Assembly: GCF_001514125.1 (NCBI RefSeq)
Contig: NZ_KQ948561.1
Location: 186,001 to 250,000 of the forward strand
DNA: 64,000 bases
Direction: 5' to 3'
Source of the DNA: Streptomyces longwoodensis
GTDB taxonomy: Bacteria > Actinomycetota > Actinomycetes > Streptomycetales > Streptomycetaceae
Below the pieces are notes generated by a model. The model made no database searches, had not been told where the DNA came from, and saw only the letters and a program-made list of their open reading frames with translations. Shown one piece after another: positions 41,742 to 50,730 of this stretch. Made by a program: the position numbers and the translations under genes. Every line of letters starts with the position of its first letter. The first letter of the stretch is position 1.

Positions 41742-44185
41742 CTCCCCACCCCCGCCAGGCCGTCCCGCTGCCGCTCCGCTTCCTTCCCCTCCGGGTCCGT
41801 GCCGAGCAGCAGCCGCACCACGGGGAGCACGGCGGCCGCCCGCGCGGTGTCCGGCTCGGCCGCGAACCCGGCGATCCCCGCCCCGGTGCCGGTGACGCCC
41901 GCCCGCTCCCCCGGTCCGCGGCGCACCAGCTCACCCAGCGTCCGGCGCACGCCGGGCTCGTACGCGGAGAACGTCCGCCGCAGCAACGGCAGGACGTCCG
42001 TGAACGCCTCCACCGGCACTCCCGTCAGCCAGCCGTCGACCAGCGCCAGCAGCCGTTCGTCGTGGACCAGCAGCATCCCGCCCCCGGCGCCGCCCCCGAC
42101 GAACCCCTCGATCCACGCGGCCGCGTCCGCCGGCGGTGTCCCCACCGACAGGGCGAGCCCCATGAGCCGGGCCGCCTCCCCGGCGTCCACGTCACCCCCG
42201 TCCAGCAGCAGGCGTACGGCCCGCCCGCGGATCCCCCCGGGCACGCTGTCCCGCCCGGACAGCACCCGCAGCACCCCCCGCCAACGGCCCCGCAGGTCCG
42301 TGGGGTGCGGCGCGGGGCTGTCGTCCAGCAGCCCCACCGCCCCGTGCACCGCGTCCACGTGCCGCCGCATCTCCTCGGCGGCGTCGGCGTCGAGCCCCGC
42401 GCACGCCGGGGGCAGTCCGACGAACACCCGCTCCGCCAGGCCCGCCGCGACCTCCGCCAGCGCCGCGGTGTCCGTGCCGCGCACGTCGCCGTAGCGCAGC
42501 GACCGGACGAGCGCCGGCAGGGCCTGGGCGAGGTGCCCGACGTCGGTGTCGAGGGCCGCCCGGTCGGCGAGGACCCGCATCACCGCCGGGAGCGCGTCCG
42601 ACAGGCCGGCCAGGAGACAGCGCTCTGCGAGCCCGGTGACCTCCGCGAGGTCCGGCGCGGCGAGCGCGTCCGCCTCGGCCCTGGCGGTGGCCGCCGCGAG
42701 CACCGTCGTGCCCCACACGCCCGCCTCGGCGACCCGCACCGACAGCTCCGGCTCCCACCGCAGCCGCCAGGTCTCCCGGAACGTCCCCGTGCTCCCCCGC
42801 GACACGGTCCGCTCGCCCCACGCCACGCCGAGCAGCCCCAGCCGGTGCAGCAGCCTGCTGCGCTCGGCGTCGGTCTCCTTGCGCAGGTCCAGCTCCACCT
42901 CCCGCTCGCGTGCCTCCGGCTTGAACCGCAGCCGCCGCTGCTGGCGGTCGAGGTCCCGCTGCAACGGCACCGCGGGCGCGCTCGCCGGCACCTCCCCGAG
43001 CACGTCCCCGACGACCAGCCGGTCCCGCACCAGCGCCAGCGGCACGTCCGAGCCGTCGCACATCACCGCCCGCACCGCGTCGGTCGTCTCGCCCAGCCCG
43101 GGCAGCGGGCGGCCGCGCAGCACGGCGAGCGCCTCCGCCAGCCGGACCGCCTCGATGACGTGGGCCGAGGAGACGAGGCGGTCTTCCTCGCGCAGCAGTC
43201 CGGCCACCTTGGTCATCCACCGCTCGACGGGCCGGTCCGGCGCGCCGAACAGGTGCGCGTACCAGCCGGGCGAGTCGATCCCCGCCCCGTAGCCGCTCGC
43301 CCGGGCCAGCCGACGGTGCGTCCACGGCACCCAGGTCAGGTCCGCCTTGACCTTCGGCAGCCCCTTGAGCAGGGCCCGGTCGGCGGCGACGGACGCCCGC
43401 CGCCGCAGCGCCGGCACGTGCCACGCCCCGCACACCACGGCCACCCCGTCGTCCCCGACCTCCCGCCCCGCCGCCCGCACCTGGAGCCGCATGTACGCCT
43501 CGCGCACGGCGTCCCGCTCGTGGCCCCCGTCGCCGTAGGTCTCGCGGAGCGCCCCCATCGCCTCCTCCAGCGCGGCGAACGGCGCGAACGGGTCGCCGTC
43601 CCCCACCCCCCGGTGCTCGACGACGTCCTCCCACCACCGCTCGGGGTCGTCGTACCCGGCGGCCCCGGCCAGCGCCCGCAGCGGATCGATCCGCACGCCC
43701 GCGTGCGGCGCCCCGCCGTCCTGGTCCCCTTCGGCGTCCCCTTCGCCGGTGCCGTCGCTGCCGCCGGTGTCGTCGCTGTCGCCGGTGTCGTCGCTGTCGC
43801 CCGAGGTCTCCTCCTTCTCCTTCTCCCAGGCCAGCGTGTGGGCGGCGGGCAGGTCGATGAAGCGGGCCGGGACGCCGTGGTCCAGGGCCCAGTGGATCGC
43901 GGCCCACTCGGGGGAGAACTCGGCCAGCGGCCAGAACGCCGAGCGGCCGGGCTCGTCGACGGCATGGGCGAGCAGGGCGACCGGCGGGCGCATCCCCTCG
44001 TCGGCGGCGAGCGGGACCAACGCGTCGGCCTCGGGCGGCCCTTCGATCAGCACGACCCGCGGGCGTGCCGCCTCCAGTGCCGCCCGCATGGCCCTTGCCG
44101 ACCCCGGCCCGTGGTGCCGTACGCCCAGCAGCAGGGGACCCTCGTCGGCCGCGCCGCCACCGCTCCGGGGCGGTCCCCCGCTCAC
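41738..44185 (-). CDS. DUF5682 protein of the MoxR module
   Basis: 815 residues. The start is GTG 44185 inside the MoxR stop (GTGA). The N-terminus reads LLLGVRHHGPGSARAMRAAL then RPRVVLIEGPPEADALVPL, and a second motif CGAWHVPALRR appears around H256. This pair (a Gly-x-x-His near the start with a conserved Glu about 25 residues on, and a late Gly-x-x-His) is like the TraB/TIKI/EreA-type fold, which includes metal-dependent hydrolases; that link is my inference. An acidic Ser/Asp/Gly linker with repeated DSDDTG units (about residues 118-145) splits the first domain. The remaining 550 residues are helical repeats. Function is unknown in the literature I know. Confidence 0.87.
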   Translation of the reverse strand: MSGGPPRSGGGAADEGPLLLGVRHHGPGSARAMRAALEAARPRVVLIEGPPEADALVPLAADEGMRPPVALLAHAVDEPGRSAFWPLAEFSPEWAAIHWALDHGVPARFIDLPAAHTLAWEKEKEETSGDSDDTGDSDDTGGSDGTGEGDAEGDQDGGAPHAGVRIDPLRALAGAAGYDDPERWWEDVVEHRGVGDGDPFAPFAALEEAMGALRETYGDGGHERDAVREAYMRLQVRAAGREVGDDGVAVVCGAWHVPALRRRASVAADRALLKGLPKVKADLTWVPWTHRRLARASGYGAGIDSPGWYAHLFGAPDRPVERWMTKVAGLLREEDRLVSSAHVIEAVRLAEALAVLRGRPLPGLGETTDAVRAVMCDGSDVPLALVRDRLVVGDVLGEVPASAPAVPLQRDLDRQQRRLRFKPEAREREVELDLRKETDAERSRLLHRLGLLGVAWGERTVSRGSTGTFRETWRLRWEPELSVRVAEAGVWGTTVLAAATARAEADALAAPDLAEVTGLAERCLLAGLSDALPAVMRVLADRAALDTDVGHLAQALPALVRSLRYGDVRGTDTAALAEVAAGLAERVFVGLPPACAGLDADAAEEMRRHVDAVHGAVGLLDDSPAPHPTDLRGRWRGVLRVLSGRDSVPGGIRGRAVRLLLDGGDVDAGEAARLMGLALSVGTPPADAAAWIEGFVGGGAGGGMLLVHDERLLALVDGWLTGVPVEAFTDVLPLLRRTFSAYEPGVRRTLGELVRRGPGERAGVTGTGAGIAGFAAEPDTARAAAVLPVVRLLLGTDPEGKEAERQRDGLAGVGR

Positions 44186-45336
44186 CCGCTCACGTCCCGG
44201 CAGGCGCGGTAGAAGTCGGTCCAGCCCTCGCGCTCGCGGACCACCGCTTCCAGGTACTCCTGCCAGACGACGCGGTCGGCGGCCGGGTCGCGGACGACCG
44301 CGCCGAGGATGCCGGCCGCGACGTCGCCGGGCCGCAGCACGCCGTCGCCGAAGTGGGCCGCCAGGGCGAGCCCGCCCGTCACCACGGAGATCGCCTCGGC
44401 CGTGGAGAGCGTGCCGCTGGGCGACTTGACCTTGGTGCGCCCGTCGGCGGTGATGCCGTCGCGCAGCTCCCGGAAGACGGTCACCACCCGGCGGATCTCG
44501 TCGATCCCGTCGGGCGCGGCGGGCAGGTCCAGGGAGCGTCCGATCTGGTCGACGCGGCGGGCGACGATGTCGACCTCGGCCTCGACGCTCGCCGGGAGCG
44601 GCAGCACGACCGTGTTGAACCGGCGGCGCAGCGCGCTCGACAGCTCGTTGACGCCGCGGTCGCGGTCGTTGGCGGTGGCGATGAGGTTGAAGCCGCGGAC
44701 CGCCTGCACCTCCTGGCCGAGCTCCGGTATCGGCAGCGTCTTCTCCGACAGGATGGTGATGAGCGTGTCCTGCACGTCGGCGGGGATGCGGGTCAGCTCC
44801 TCGACCCGGGCCGTCATCCCCTCCGCCATGGCCCGCATGACGGGGCTGGGCACCAGGGCGGTGCGGCTGGGCCCGTTGGCGAGCAGCTGGGCGTAGTTCC
44901 AGCCGTAGCGGATGGCCTCCTCCGGGGTGCCGGCGGTCCCCTGCACGAGGAGGGTGGAGTCGCCGCTGACCGCGGCGGCCAGGTGCTCGGACACCCAGGT
45001 CTTGGCCGTGCCGGGGACGCCGAGCAGCAGCAGGGCGCGGTCGGTGGCGAGCGTGGTGACGGCGACCTCGACGATGCGGCGGGGGCCCACGTACTTGGGT
45101 GTGATCACCGTGCCGTCCGGCAGGGTGCCGCCGAGGAGGTAGGTGGCGACCGCCCACGGGGACAACTTCCAGCGGGGCGGGCGCGGGCGGTCGTCGTGGG
45201 CCGCGAGCGCGGTGAGTTCGTCGGCGAAGGCGTCCTCGGCGTGCGGCCGCAGGGGCTCTCCCGTACCTGCCGCGTCGGCGGGCGCGGAGTGGGTCCCGCC
45301 CGGTGCGGCGGACGTGTTGTCGGCGGTGACGGACAT
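44182..45336 (-). CDS. MoxR-family AAA+ ATPase
   Basis: 384 residues. A 60-residue disordered N-terminus precedes the AAA+ core: Walker A G106-VPGTAKT-113, sensor/pore region, Walker-B-like EELTRIPADVQDTLITILSE, sensor 1 FNLIATANDRD and the arginine finger region LSSALRRRFNTVVLPLP. MoxR ATPases remodel or assemble protein complexes and are usually encoded with VWA proteins, as here. It is the first gene of the minus-strand arm. The start at 45336 has GGAGGGGG upstream. The promoter carries a PafBC-type motif at 45382-45404. Confidence 0.93.
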   Translation of the reverse strand: MSVTADNTSAAPGGTHSAPADAAGTGEPLRPHAEDAFADELTALAAHDDRPRPPRWKLSPWAVATYLLGGTLPDGTVITPKYVGPRRIVEVAVTTLATDRALLLLGVPGTAKTWVSEHLAAAVSGDSTLLVQGTAGTPEEAIRYGWNYAQLLANGPSRTALVPSPVMRAMAEGMTARVEELTRIPADVQDTLITILSEKTLPIPELGQEVQAVRGFNLIATANDRDRGVNELSSALRRRFNTVVLPLPASVEAEVDIVARRVDQIGRSLDLPAAPDGIDEIRRVVTVFRELRDGITADGRTKVKSPSGTLSTAEAISVVTGGLALAAHFGDGVLRPGDVAAGILGAVVRDPAADRVVWQEYLEAVVREREGWTDFYRACRDVSG

Positions 45337-45381
45337 GGCTGGGAGTCCCCCTCCAGCTCGGCCGGTTCGGATCTGGTGACC

Positions 45382-45404
45382 ACCTTGCACCATCCCACTG
45401 ACAG
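45382..45404 (-). promoter_or_regulatory. PafBC/RecA-NDp-type promoter motif of the MoxR-DUF5682-VWA arm
   Basis: On the minus strand: cTGTCAGTG (45396-45404), 8 nt, then CAAGGT (45382-45387) as a relaxed -10. The mycobacterial consensus is tTGTCRGTG-N8-TAnnnT. The -10 deviates at its first base, so this arm may be weaker than the plus arm. Expected transcription start is near 45375, giving a leader of about 39 nt with a ribosome-binding site. Confidence 0.65.
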
Positions 45405-45453
45405 TCCGTCCCGACCTGCGGAAATGCCGTTCCGGGGACGATCGGGGCACCGA

Positions 45454-45476
45454 TTGTCAGTGGGGGGATCTACCGT
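45454..45476 (+). promoter_or_regulatory. PafBC/RecA-NDp-type promoter motif of the SWIM-DUF5691 arm
   Basis: TTGTCAGTG (45454-45462), GGGGGATC (8 nt), TACCGT (45471-45476), then 7 nt to ATG 45484. This is an exact match to tTGTCRGTG-N8-TAnnnT and predicts a leaderless transcript. The 10-mer TGTCAGTGGG here and its complement at 45394-45403 form a perfect inverted repeat 51 nt apart. Confidence 0.8.
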
Positions 45477-45483
45477 CGTCGGC

Positions 45484-46863
45484 ATGACTCAGCAGGGGGT
45501 GCGCTGGACCGCGGACCAGGTGCTGGCACTGGCGGCTGACGACGCGTCACGCACAGCGGGGAGCAAACTCGGCTCGGCCGGTTCGTGGTCCGGGACGGGG
45601 AGTGCGCGGGAGGAGGCGGTATGGGGTCTGTGCAAGGGCAGCGGCGCGACGCCCTACCGGACGGTCGTCGACCTCGCGGACCCCTCCGGCCCGGCGTACC
45701 GGTGCAGTTGCCCCAGCCGCAAGTTCCCGTGCAAGCACGCCCTCGGGCTGCTGCTGCTCTGGTCGGGCGGGGAGCCGGTGCCGCGGGCCGAACCGCCGGA
45801 GTGGGCCGGGCAGTGGCTCACGGAGCGGCGCGCACGCCTGGGGAGGAATACGGAGAAGGGGGAGAAGGGGGAGAAGACGGAGGGATCGGCGGCCGACGCG
45901 GCGGGGGGCGCGGCGGATCCCGAGGCGGCGCGGCGTCGCGCGGAGCGCCGGGCCGAGCGGATCGGCGCCGGCGCGACCGAGCTGGAGCAGCGGCTGGCGG
46001 ACCTGCTGCGGTCCGGCCTGGCCTCGGCCGAGCAGTCGGGGTACGGGCTGTGGGACGAGACGGCCGCCCGCATGGTCGACGCCCAGGCGCCTGGGCTGGC
46101 GGCGCGGGTCCGTGAGCTGGGCGCGATACCGGGGTCGGGACCCGGCTGGCCGGCGCGGCTGCTGGAGGAGTGCGCGCTGCTCCACCTGCTGGACCGCGGC
46201 TGGCTGCGCCGCGCCGAGCTGCCCGACGGCCTCGCGGCGACGGTGCGCAGCCGGGTCGGCCTGACGGGCACGGCGGGCGGTCCGCCGGTGCGCGACAACT
46301 GGCTGGTCCTCGCCCAGTACGACACGGCGGACGCGAAGCTGACCACCCGCCGCGTCTGGCTGTACGGCACGGGGTCCGGCCGCACGGCCCTGCTCCTGTC
46401 CTACGGGCCCGTGGGGCGCGCTCCGGAGCTGGCCCTGCCGGTCGGTCTCGCGCTGGACGCGGAGCTGTCCGCCTACCCGGACGCGGGCCGGCAGCGGGCC
46501 GCGCTGGTCGAGCGGCACGCCCCGCCGGAGCCGACCCCGGTGCGCCCACCCGGCGTGACGACCGTCGAGGCCGCCGCCCGCTACGGCGACGCCCTGCGCG
46601 ACGACCCGTGGCTGGAGTCGGTCCCGGTGACCCTGGGCGACGTCGTACCGACGCCGGACGGCGACTCCTGGCAGCTCGCGGACGCCGACGGCGGCGCCGC
46701 CCTGCCGCTCACGTCCTCCGCAGCGTCCCGTCCGGGCCTGTGGCGCCTGGTCGCGCTGTCGGGCGGGGCTCCGGTGAAGGTGTTCGGCGAGTGCGGCCAC
46801 CGCGGGTTCACGCCGCTGACCGCCTGGCCGACCGGCGCGGGAGAGGCGGTCCCGCTGTGCTGA
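45484..46863 (+). CDS. SWIM zinc-finger protein of the MoxR module
   Basis: 459 residues. The SWIM finger is at C74-x-C76-x6-C83-x-H85 (YRCSCPSRKFPCKHALGLLL). Upstream, residues 5-55 form the usual helical lead; downstream an Arg/Glu/Lys-rich helical stretch and two further domains without recognised motifs. SWIM fingers bind DNA or proteins; in recombination-linked proteins they serve protein contacts. It is divergent from MoxR and shares its regulatory region. DUF5691 follows after 124 nt. The start follows directly from the leaderless promoter. Confidence 0.92.
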   Translation: MTQQGVRWTADQVLALAADDASRTAGSKLGSAGSWSGTGSAREEAVWGLCKGSGATPYRTVVDLADPSGPAYRCSCPSRKFPCKHALGLLLLWSGGEPVPRAEPPEWAGQWLTERRARLGRNTEKGEKGEKTEGSAADAAGGAADPEAARRRAERRAERIGAGATELEQRLADLLRSGLASAEQSGYGLWDETAARMVDAQAPGLAARVRELGAIPGSGPGWPARLLEECALLHLLDRGWLRRAELPDGLAATVRSRVGLTGTAGGPPVRDNWLVLAQYDTADAKLTTRRVWLYGTGSGRTALLLSYGPVGRAPELALPVGLALDAELSAYPDAGRQRAALVERHAPPEPTPVRPPGVTTVEAAARYGDALRDDPWLESVPVTLGDVVPTPDGDSWQLADADGGAALPLTSSAASRPGLWRLVALSGGAPVKVFGECGHRGFTPLTAWPTGAGEAVPLC

Positions 46864-46899
46864 GCCCGCACCGCCACCCGTCCTTCCCTACCGCCACCG

Positions 46900-46909
46900 C
46901 TGTATACAG
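46900..46909. promoter_or_regulatory. palindrome CTGTATACAG with possible -10 elements
   Basis: A perfect 10-bp palindrome in the 124-bp gap between the SWIM gene and DUF5691; TATACA and CATATC here could be -10 elements, so DUF5691 may have its own promoter. Confidence 0.4.
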
Positions 46910-46987
46910 GCATATCTCCGGCCACATCGGACACCCGGATCCGTGCGGCGGTTCTCCCGCCCGGGGACTGCGCCGGAAAGGAACGTC

Positions 46988-48613
46988 ATGAACGGCACTG
47001 CGGCCGCGCTGCCGCCCAGCGGCGGCACGGACACCTGGGAGGAGCTGGTCACGGCCGCCCTCCTGGGCACCGACCGGCGCACACCGCCGGGCGTGGCGCC
47101 GGGGCCGTCGGCGCCCCTGGACCTGCTGGACAGGGCGGCCGCCGAGACCGTACGGCGCCGGGCCGGGCTGCGGCCGGGTCCGGCCGCCCCCCGCCCCGAG
47201 CCGGCGCCCGGGGACCCGCGTCCGCCGCTGCCCGCCGCCGCGGCCCGCCGGCTGGCGATGCTGCTCGCCGACCGGCCGGGTGCGGCGTCCGGCGGCCGCC
47301 GCGGCGCGGCCCCCGACCTGATGGAACTGCTGCCCCAGTGGCTCGCCACGGCCAACGCGCGCGGGTACGCCGCTCCCCCGCAGGTCCTGCCCGCGCTGCT
47401 CGACGCGGCCCGCGGGCGCACGGACCTGCGTCCGGCCGCGCTGGAGTTCGCCGGGCCGCGCGCCCTGTGGCTGGCCCGGCTCAACCCGGACTGGAGGTTC
47501 GCGCTGCGCGCGCTGCCCGGCGGCGGGGCTGTCCTGCCGCGTCCCGAGGAGACCGACCGGGTGCGGCGGCTGTGGGAGGAGGGGCTGTTCGCCGAGCGGG
47601 TCGCCCTGCTGGCGGCCGTGCGCTCCCGCGAGCCCGACACCGCGCGCGAGCTGCTGACGGCGACCTGGGCGACGGAGCGGGCCGAGGACCGCCTGATGTT
47701 CCTGGACTCCCTGCGCACGGGCCTCGGGCCGCGCGACGAGCCCTTCCTGGAGCAGGCCCTCGCCGACCGCTCCCGCAACGTCCGGGCGACCGCGGCCGAG
47801 CTCCTGTCGGCGCTCCCGGAGTCCGCCCTCGCCGCCCGAATGGCGGTACGGGCCGCCGCGTGTGTCGCCCTGGACCGCACCCGGTCCGTGCCGACGCTGG
47901 TCGTCGAGGCCCCGCACGAGTGCGACGCGGGCATGGAGCGGGACGGCGTGGTGCCCCGGCCGCCGACGGGGCGGGGCGAGCGGTCGTGGTGGTTCGGCCA
48001 GCTGGTGGAGGCCGCCCCGCTGGCCACCTGGCCCACGCGTCTGGGCGGCCGTACGCCGGAGCAGATCGTGGCGCTGCCGGTCACCGACGACTGGCGGGGC
48101 GAGCTGCACGCGGCCTGGTGCCGGGCCGCCGTGCGCCAGCGGGATCCGGCCTGGTCACGGGCGCTGCTGGGGTCTCCCTCGGCGCCCGAGGCGGGGGGTC
48201 CCGGGGCCGTCTCGCTCGCCGAGCGGGCCAAGCTGCTGGGCACCCTGCCGGCCGGGGAGCGGGCCGAGTGGGTGGCCGGGTTCATCGCCACGCACGGCCT
48301 GTCGGAGGCGTTCCAGCTGCTCGGCGTGTGCGCGGTGCCGTGGGCCGCGCCGCTGGGGCGGGCCGTGGTCGACGCGCTGAACATCGCCCGGGATGCGGGC
48401 AGCTACCCGTGGAGTTTCAGTGGCGTCATGGGTCTCGCCGAACGCTGTCTCGACCCGTCGGAGGCCGGTCGCCTCGACGCCCTCATGGCCGTCCCGGACG
48501 AGCCGGAGGACGCGTCGCCGGGTGCCGGGGGCTACTGGGCGGAGGCGTTCCAGAGGCTGGTGACCACGCTCAGGTTGCGAGGGGTGATGAGGGAGGAGCT
48601 GGAGGCGCCATGA
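46988..48613 (+). CDS. DUF5691 protein of the MoxR module
   Basis: 541 residues. The N-terminus WEELVTAALLGTDRRTPPG is the family signature. Residues 200-300 contain HEAT-like helical repeats (LLTATWATERAEDRLMFLDS, FLEQALADRSRNVRATAAEL). There is no enzymatic motif; it is likely an adaptor or scaffold. ATG 46988 has AAAGGAAC upstream. DUF5691 genes are found with SWIM, MoxR, VWA and DUF5682 genes in other bacteria as far as I remember, so the module is a conserved set. Confidence 0.88.
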   Translation: MNGTAAALPPSGGTDTWEELVTAALLGTDRRTPPGVAPGPSAPLDLLDRAAAETVRRRAGLRPGPAAPRPEPAPGDPRPPLPAAAARRLAMLLADRPGAASGGRRGAAPDLMELLPQWLATANARGYAAPPQVLPALLDAARGRTDLRPAALEFAGPRALWLARLNPDWRFALRALPGGGAVLPRPEETDRVRRLWEEGLFAERVALLAAVRSREPDTARELLTATWATERAEDRLMFLDSLRTGLGPRDEPFLEQALADRSRNVRATAAELLSALPESALAARMAVRAAACVALDRTRSVPTLVVEAPHECDAGMERDGVVPRPPTGRGERSWWFGQLVEAAPLATWPTRLGGRTPEQIVALPVTDDWRGELHAAWCRAAVRQRDPAWSRALLGSPSAPEAGGPGAVSLAERAKLLGTLPAGERAEWVAGFIATHGLSEAFQLLGVCAVPWAAPLGRAVVDALNIARDAGSYPWSFSGVMGLAERCLDPSEAGRLDALMAVPDEPEDASPGAGGYWAEAFQRLVTTLRLRGVMREELEAP

Positions 48614-48729
48614 CGCTCGGTCCCGTTCACGACACGCCCGACCACAGCACGACGGGGCGCCCGGAGCCGCGGTGGCCGCGGCCCCTGGTGGGCGCCCGTC
48701 CCGGTCCGTCCACGCGGGGAGGCCGGGTG

Positions 48730-49152
<423 letters not shown>

Positions 49153-49664
49153 CACTGCCTCCATGAAGCGACTCCGTCCATCCGTACCCACCCCGGTGCG
49201 ACCCTGCACACCCGGCAGTACTCCGGACGCCCGCACCACAGCGTGCGGGGAAGTGAACGAACGTTATCGCCAGCATCCCGCAACCGGCCGTTTCGCGGTG
49301 GGGACCGAGGGGGAAATCACACGGTGGGACACATCCACCGCGCGTCGATCCCCCTTCCGGCGGGGGACCACGCGCACCGGGAGCCGCAACGGGGTCGCCG
49401 CACCGCACCGCCGCACGCCGTGCGGCGCGAGGACACGGCGCACCGACGCCGGCACGACGGACACGCAGGACAGGTACGGCACGACAGCGGGACGCCTCGT
49501 CGCCACACCGGCACGGGGCCCCGTCAGGTCACCGGCGCCCGCGCCGTTCGCCGCTCCCTCCCGCCGCGTCGCCGCCGTGCCCCGTCGCCTGCCCCGCCCA
49601 CCGTCTCCCACGAGGGCACACGGGGGTCGCAGGTGGTCCCCGGCGTGCCGACAGGAGGTCGGCC
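49153..49664. other. 512-bp region between icmB and the lipase without a clear gene
   Basis: The divergent promoters of icmB and the lipase must be here, but I find no convincing -10/-35 pair. Several frames are open with no family resemblance; they look like random high-GC frames. Confidence 0.55.
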
Positions 49665-50543
49665 ATGAAGGTCACCGACGCGTTCGAGCCGTTCGTCCCG
49701 CTGTGCCAGCGGCTGCTGCCGTGCCGGCTGGCGGGACTCTCCGTGGCCCTCCTGAAGGCGACCGCGCTGGAGTTCGCGATCCTGGCCGGGCACCTGCTCC
49801 TCTATCCGTCCGGCCTGATGCAGGAGCGCCGCGAAGCGGCCGCACTGCAGTCCGCCGAGGACGCCGAGGACCCGGCGCGCCTGCCCACCCAGGGGCCGCC
49901 CCCGGTCGTCCTGCTGCACGGCTTCATCGACAACCGCTCCGTCTTCGTGCTGCTGCGCCGCAGCCTCGTCCAGCACGGCAGGCACCGGGTCGAGTCGCTC
50001 AACTACTCGCCGCTGACCTGCGACATCCGCACCGCCGCCGAGCTGCTGGGCCGCCACATCGAGGAGATCTGCGAGCGCACGGGCAGCCAGCAGGTCGACG
50101 TCGTCGGGCACAGCCTGGGCGGGCTCATCGCCCGCTACTACGTGCAGTGCCTCGGCGGTGACCTGCGCGTGCGGACCCTGGTCACGCTGGGCACCCCGCA
50201 CTCGGGCACACGCGTGGCGCCGCTGGCCAACGCCCACCCGATCGTGCGCCAGATGCGCCCCGAGTCCCCGCTGATCCAGGAGCTGCAGGCGCCCGCGCCG
50301 GGCTGCCGTACCCGGTTCGTCAGCTTCTGGAGCGACCTCGACCACCTGATGGACCCGCTGGAGTCCGCCTGCGTCGACCACCCCGACCTGCACGCGGAGA
50401 ACGTGCGGGTGACCGGCGTCGGCCACCTCGCCCTGCCCGTGCACCCGGCGGTCGCCACCGGGATCCGGCAGGCACTCGACGGGACCGGCACCCGGGACAC
50501 GAACGGCACGAAGGCGCACCGGGGCGGTCTGACGGTCGCCTGA
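49665..50543 (+). CDS. alpha/beta-hydrolase lipase
   Basis: 292 residues. Catalytic Ser S150 is in VDVVGHSLGGLIARYYVQCL, the oxyanion region is VVLLHGFIDNRS, a candidate Asp is in DLDHLMDPLESACVDHPDLH and the His in GVGHLALPVHP. It is of the lipase class 2 / PGAP1-like type that acts on acylglycerols. One hydrophobic segment near the N-terminus (LSVALLKATALEFAILAGHL) could anchor it; a cleavable signal is not obvious. GGAGG lies 6 nt before the ATG. Confidence 0.9.
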   Translation: MKVTDAFEPFVPLCQRLLPCRLAGLSVALLKATALEFAILAGHLLLYPSGLMQERREAAALQSAEDAEDPARLPTQGPPPVVLLHGFIDNRSVFVLLRRSLVQHGRHRVESLNYSPLTCDIRTAAELLGRHIEEICERTGSQQVDVVGHSLGGLIARYYVQCLGGDLRVRTLVTLGTPHSGTRVAPLANAHPIVRQMRPESPLIQELQAPAPGCRTRFVSFWSDLDHLMDPLESACVDHPDLHAENVRVTGVGHLALPVHPAVATGIRQALDGTGTRDTNGTKAHRGGLTVA

Positions 50544-50730
50544 CCCCCTCACAACTTCGAACAGAGGTCGAACATAGGGCCAAGGTCGTGCCCGCCGTCC
50601 CCCGAAACACGGCCGAATGCCCGTTTCCAGCGCGCGCGCAACCGGTCGAAGATTGTCGCGCCCGCATACCGCCGGGTACAGTCGCCGCACTGCTCTGCCG
50701 GCCCCTGTTGTCGAGGCGAAAGAGAAGTTG

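Noticed and set aside
41738..45157. Single 1139-residue reading through MoxR and DUF5682
   Set aside because: The first 324 codons are an out-of-frame reading of the MoxR gene; the real DUF5682 start is GTG 44185 in the MoxR stop.
49264..49611. 115-codon minus-strand frame between icmB and the lipase
   Set aside because: Low-complexity Arg/Gly/Pro composition, no ribosome-binding site, no family resemblance.
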